From the NCBI GenBank assembly GCA_022822245.1, contig JAJECB010000058.1:1-8444 (forward strand): a stretch of DNA of 8,444 nt, written 5' to 3'. The notes beneath the pieces were generated by a model. The model did no database searches. It worked only from the letters and a program-made list of their open reading frames with translations, and was not told where the DNA came from. A program made the position numbers and the translations under genes. The DNA is from Gammaproteobacteria bacterium (lineage in GTDB: Bacteria; Pseudomonadota; Gammaproteobacteria; HK1). Positions 6,739 through 8,444 of this stretch are shown here, in pieces; positions within the stretch are counted from its first letter, which is position 1, and every line of letters starts with the position of its first letter.

Positions 6739-7011
6739 CTACACCGAGACCAGGGCGAGAATGGCAGGATAGGGCCGATAATCGAGCAGATCCACGTCCT
6801 CGTACCGGTAGTCGAGGAACGGCCGGCGGCCCCCGTGGATGCGCGCCCGCGGGACAGGGAGCGGGTCCCGCGCGAGCTGCCGGTCCGCCCGGTCGAGGTG
6901 GTGCAGGCACGGGCGGAGGTCCCCGAAGATGTTCACGAGCTCCCCGGGCTCGTGGCCGGTGACACACGCCGACATCATCGCCAGCGGCGAATACGAGGCG
7001 ACGTTGAACGG
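6739..7011 (-). pseudogene. thyA: Thymidylate synthase C-terminal remnant (5'-truncated thyA)
   Basis: About 90 residues resemble the last third of ThyA, which methylates dUMP to dTMP. Landmarks in order are PFNVASYSPLAMM, VTGHEPGELV, FGD, LHHLD, QLARDPLPVP, FLDYRYEDVDLLDY and YPAI near the end. The family's first 170-180 residues are absent, including the catalytic Cys in PPCH and the upstream arginines. I checked the three minus-strand frames of 7012-7200 by eye and found no displaced N-terminal part. Positions normally read GDxHxY, whose His and Tyr contact the dUMP sugar, are GDLRPC here (complement of 6907-6915). The usual KAPVAI end is LALVSV. The frame itself is unbroken to the TAG at 6739, so decay seems recent or slow. 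An alternative is a short expressed protein starting at an internal Met, which I consider unlikely. Confidence 0.82.
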
Positions 7012-7094
7012 TTTGCTGCGATCCGCCCCACCGCTTCGGTCGAATCCCACACGATGGCCTCCATCCGTCCCGCCATTCTCCCACCTTGCCCGCC

Positions 7095-7121
7095 TGCCCG
7101 AGCCACCGTGGCTGCCGGGCA
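7095..7121. promoter_or_regulatory. Strong hairpin / palindrome upstream of the substrate-binding protein gene
   Basis: TGCCCG (7095-7100) pairs with CGGGCA (7116-7121). AGCC (7101-7104) pairs with GGCT (7110-7113), leaving a 5-nt loop and a two-base bulge. The core AGCCAC-C-GTGGCT (7101-7113) is a perfect palindrome around one base. The right arm can also pair with CTTGCCCG at 7085-7092, so two exclusive folds exist. There is no T-run, so it is not a standard terminator; an operator or a processed RNA end is possible. Confidence 0.35.
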
Positions 7122-7129
7122 AGCGGAAT

Positions 7130-7148
7130 GCGTTGCAATGCCTATAGT
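7130..7148 (+). promoter_or_regulatory. Imperfect palindrome beside a -10-like box
   Basis: GCGTTGCAATGC (7130-7141) is a 12-bp palindrome with one mismatched pair, centred on TTGCAA. TATAGT (7143-7148) follows at once and matches five of six -10 positions, but no acceptable -35 lies 16-18 nt upstream. Transcription from here would give a leader of about 40 nt. A repressor or activator site overlapping the core promoter of a transport gene would fit; this is inference. Confidence 0.3.
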
Positions 7149-7184
7149 AGACTCGGTCTGCGGCCCATGGCTTACACCGACCAC

Positions 7185-7190
7185 GGGAGG
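7185..7190 (+). promoter_or_regulatory. Strong ribosome binding site of the substrate-binding protein
   Basis: GGGAGG lies 5 nt before ATG 7196. It is the clearest Shine-Dalgarno site in the window and fixes the start of the transport gene; most housekeeping genes here have weak sites. Confidence 0.75.
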
Positions 7191-7195
7191 GCAAA

Positions 7196-8444
7196 ATGAA
7201 GAAATTGTCCAATGAAACAAACGTCAAACACCCCCTGACCCGACGCGAGTTCATGTCCCGATCCGGGGCGGCCGCGCTCGGCACGGGACTCGCATTCAGC
7301 GCGGGCGCCGGCGCGCTGCTAAAGCCGCGCCGGGCCCGGGCGCAGGCATCGATTCGATTCTGGACCTGGCTGGATCCCAACGACACGAATCCCCGGGCCC
7401 AGGTCCAGACCCACCTCGTCAACCGGTTCATGGAGACGACCGGCATCGAAGTGAAGACGGAGCTCGTGGACTGGCGCACGCTCTCGCAGCAGCTCATGCG
7501 CGCGGTCGCCGCCGGCGAAGGGCCGGACGTGACGAGAATTTACAGCGCATGGCTTCCCGAGCACGTCGCCGCCGGCAATCTGGCGCCGCTCGATCCTGTC
7601 ATGTCGGCCTGGAGCCAGGACGAGATCGAGGATATCGGCCCGCCGCTCCCCGCCTTTGGCGGCAAGACGATGGCCATGTACATCGAGAACAGGATGTATC
7701 TCATGTACTACCGGGCCGACTACCTCGAGGAGATCGGCAAGGAGGTACCGACGTCGCTCGCAGCCGCCGCGGAAGCGGCCGCGGCCATGCGAAGTCCGCG
7801 CCGCTCCGGGCTGATCTGGCCGGGCAGCACCCAGTCCAGCGATACCTACGCCTACGCAAGCCCGATGATCTGGTCGCTCGGCGGCAACGTTGTCAACGAG
7901 GACAAGTCGGCCGCGTTCAACCAGGGCGGGGCCCTCGAGTTCTATTCCTGGCTCAAGGACCTCGTGCTCAAGCACAAGTCCATGCCCAAGAGCCTCATTT
8001 CCTCCGACGAGGAGGTACTCCAGCAGGCGGTGAACTCGGGTACCTGCGGAATGGCGTTCATGGGAACCAACCGGGTCAAGAGCACACGTGCGAAGCTTGC
8101 CGTCGACGACCCCATGGTGCTGCAGACCACGCATGCGCCGAGCCCCGACGGCAGTCCACCACCGGTACCGGTCGCGGGGTGGTGCCTCGGCATCACTCCC
8201 AACAGCAAGATGCAGGACGAGGCGTTCGCGCTCATCAACGCGTTGACGGACACCGAGGCCCAAATCATGAATGCGAAGGACGCAGGGGAGATGCCGGTCC
8301 GCAAGTCCGCTCTGGCCGATCCCTGGTTCGACAGCGACGATGCGTCGGAGATGCGAGGGTGGATCGAGTACATCGCGGCCCACGGGCGGGATGACACGAG
8401 CCAGAAGCTCGTCAAGGCGCGGGAGATGAACCGCCTCATCAACG
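7196..8444 (+). CDS. Tat-exported ABC transporter substrate-binding protein, extracellular solute-binding family 1 (3' truncated by window)
   Basis: Periplasmic binding protein of the family that delivers sugars or sugar derivatives to an ABC importer; the ligand cannot be told. The frame is open from ATG 7196 through 416 codons to the window edge, with no stop. Residues 14-20 are LTRREFM, a good twin-arginine signal, followed by a Gly/Ala-rich hydrophobic stretch and a likely cut near ARAQA (47-51). The mature part begins SIRFWTWLD, as family members often do. AAGEGPDVTRIYSAWL (GPD at 109-111), LAPLDPV, RMYLMYYRADYLEEIG, FNQGGALEFYSWLKDLV, and VAGWCLGITPNSKMQDEAFALI follow in the usual order. 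Sampled G+C is 58-62%, lower than the other genes. It points away from folA, and any permease and ATPase genes would lie beyond the right edge. It could be a standalone receptor if those are missing. Confidence 0.88.
   Translation, partial: MKKLSNETNVKHPLTRREFMSRSGAAALGTGLAFSAGAGALLKPRRARAQASIRFWTWLDPNDTNPRAQVQTHLVNRFMETTGIEVKTELVDWRTLSQQLMRAVAAGEGPDVTRIYSAWLPEHVAAGNLAPLDPVMSAWSQDEIEDIGPPLPAFGGKTMAMYIENRMYLMYYRADYLEEIGKEVPTSLAAAAEAAAAMRSPRRSGLIWPGSTQSSDTYAYASPMIWSLGGNVVNEDKSAAFNQGGALEFYSWLKDLVLKHKSMPKSLISSDEEVLQQAVNSGTCGMAFMGTNRVKSTRAKLAVDDPMVLQTTHAPSPDGSPPPVPVAGWCLGITPNSKMQDEAFALINALTDTEAQIMNAKDAGEMPVRKSALADPWFDSDDASEMRGWIEYIAAHGRDDTSQKLVKAREMNRLIN

Larger units (their letters stand above)
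7012..7195. other. Junction / upstream region between thyA remnant and substrate-binding protein gene
   Basis: This 184-nt non-coding gap lies between the broken end of thyA and the ABC-transporter gene. It contains a strong hairpin (7095-7121), an imperfect palindrome (7130-7141), a TATAGT box (7143-7148) and a good ribosome site (7185-7190). I see no transposase fragment, terminal inverted repeat or target duplication that would explain the truncation. No intrinsic terminator (T-run) is present on either strand. Confidence 0.5.

Noticed and set aside
7012..7497. Minus-strand extension of the thyA frame up to 7497, which could look like an intact N-terminal part
   Set aside because: Its translation bears no resemblance to ThyA and from 7196 onward lies antisense to the substrate-binding protein; it is chance open frame.
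7319..8383. A 354-codon minus-strand frame opposite the substrate-binding protein gene
   Set aside because: Antisense shadow; the plus-strand frame has a strong ribosome site, a signal peptide and family motifs.

Overview
The window looks like chromosomal housekeeping DNA from a high-GC gammaproteobacterium. The evidence is gene content. It carries surA, rsmA, apaG, apaH and folA, which form the familiar lptD-surA-pdxA-rsmA-apaG-apaH-folA neighbourhood of gammaproteobacteria. It also carries ubiK, an accessory factor for ubiquinone synthesis, beside comM. Sampled 60-base rows from the housekeeping part are about 73% G+C by hand count. The genus cannot be told from the sequence.

Layout. At the left edge surA (periplasmic chaperone/prolyl isomerase, 5' end at the window border) is followed after 3 nt by rsmA (16S rRNA dimethyltransferase); pdxA, which usually sits between them, is absent. 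Converging on rsmA is aroE (shikimate dehydrogenase, minus strand). Divergent from aroE, across a 179-nt gap with a plausible sigma70-type promoter, come ubiK and comM on the plus strand. Then follow apaG and apaH (diadenosine tetraphosphate hydrolase). folA (dihydrofolate reductase, minus strand) converges on apaH, and the two coding ends overlap by 55 nt. So aroE, ubiK and comM split what is usually one continuous surA-to-apaH block.

The most unusual part is right of folA. Twelve nt upstream of folA, on the same strand, is the C-terminal third of a thymidylate synthase (thyA). It has no N-terminal two thirds, no catalytic cysteine, and degraded dUMP-binding positions. It reads as the remnant of a thyA-folA pair cut at about position 7011. 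A gap of about 185 nt holds a strong hairpin, an imperfect palindrome and a -10-like box. Then comes a plus-strand, Tat-exported ABC transporter substrate-binding protein of the sugar-binding family 1 type, which runs off the right edge. Its sampled G+C is lower (58-62%), so the thyA break may mark the edge of a rearranged or acquired segment.

I see no rRNA, tRNA, CRISPR array, insertion sequence, attachment site or classical intrinsic terminator (hairpin plus T-run). No stretch over 300 nt lacks a gene. I found no convincing new biological system. The items most worth checking are the thyA truncation and junction, the fate of folA expression, the apaH/folA overlap and the rearranged surA-apaH block.
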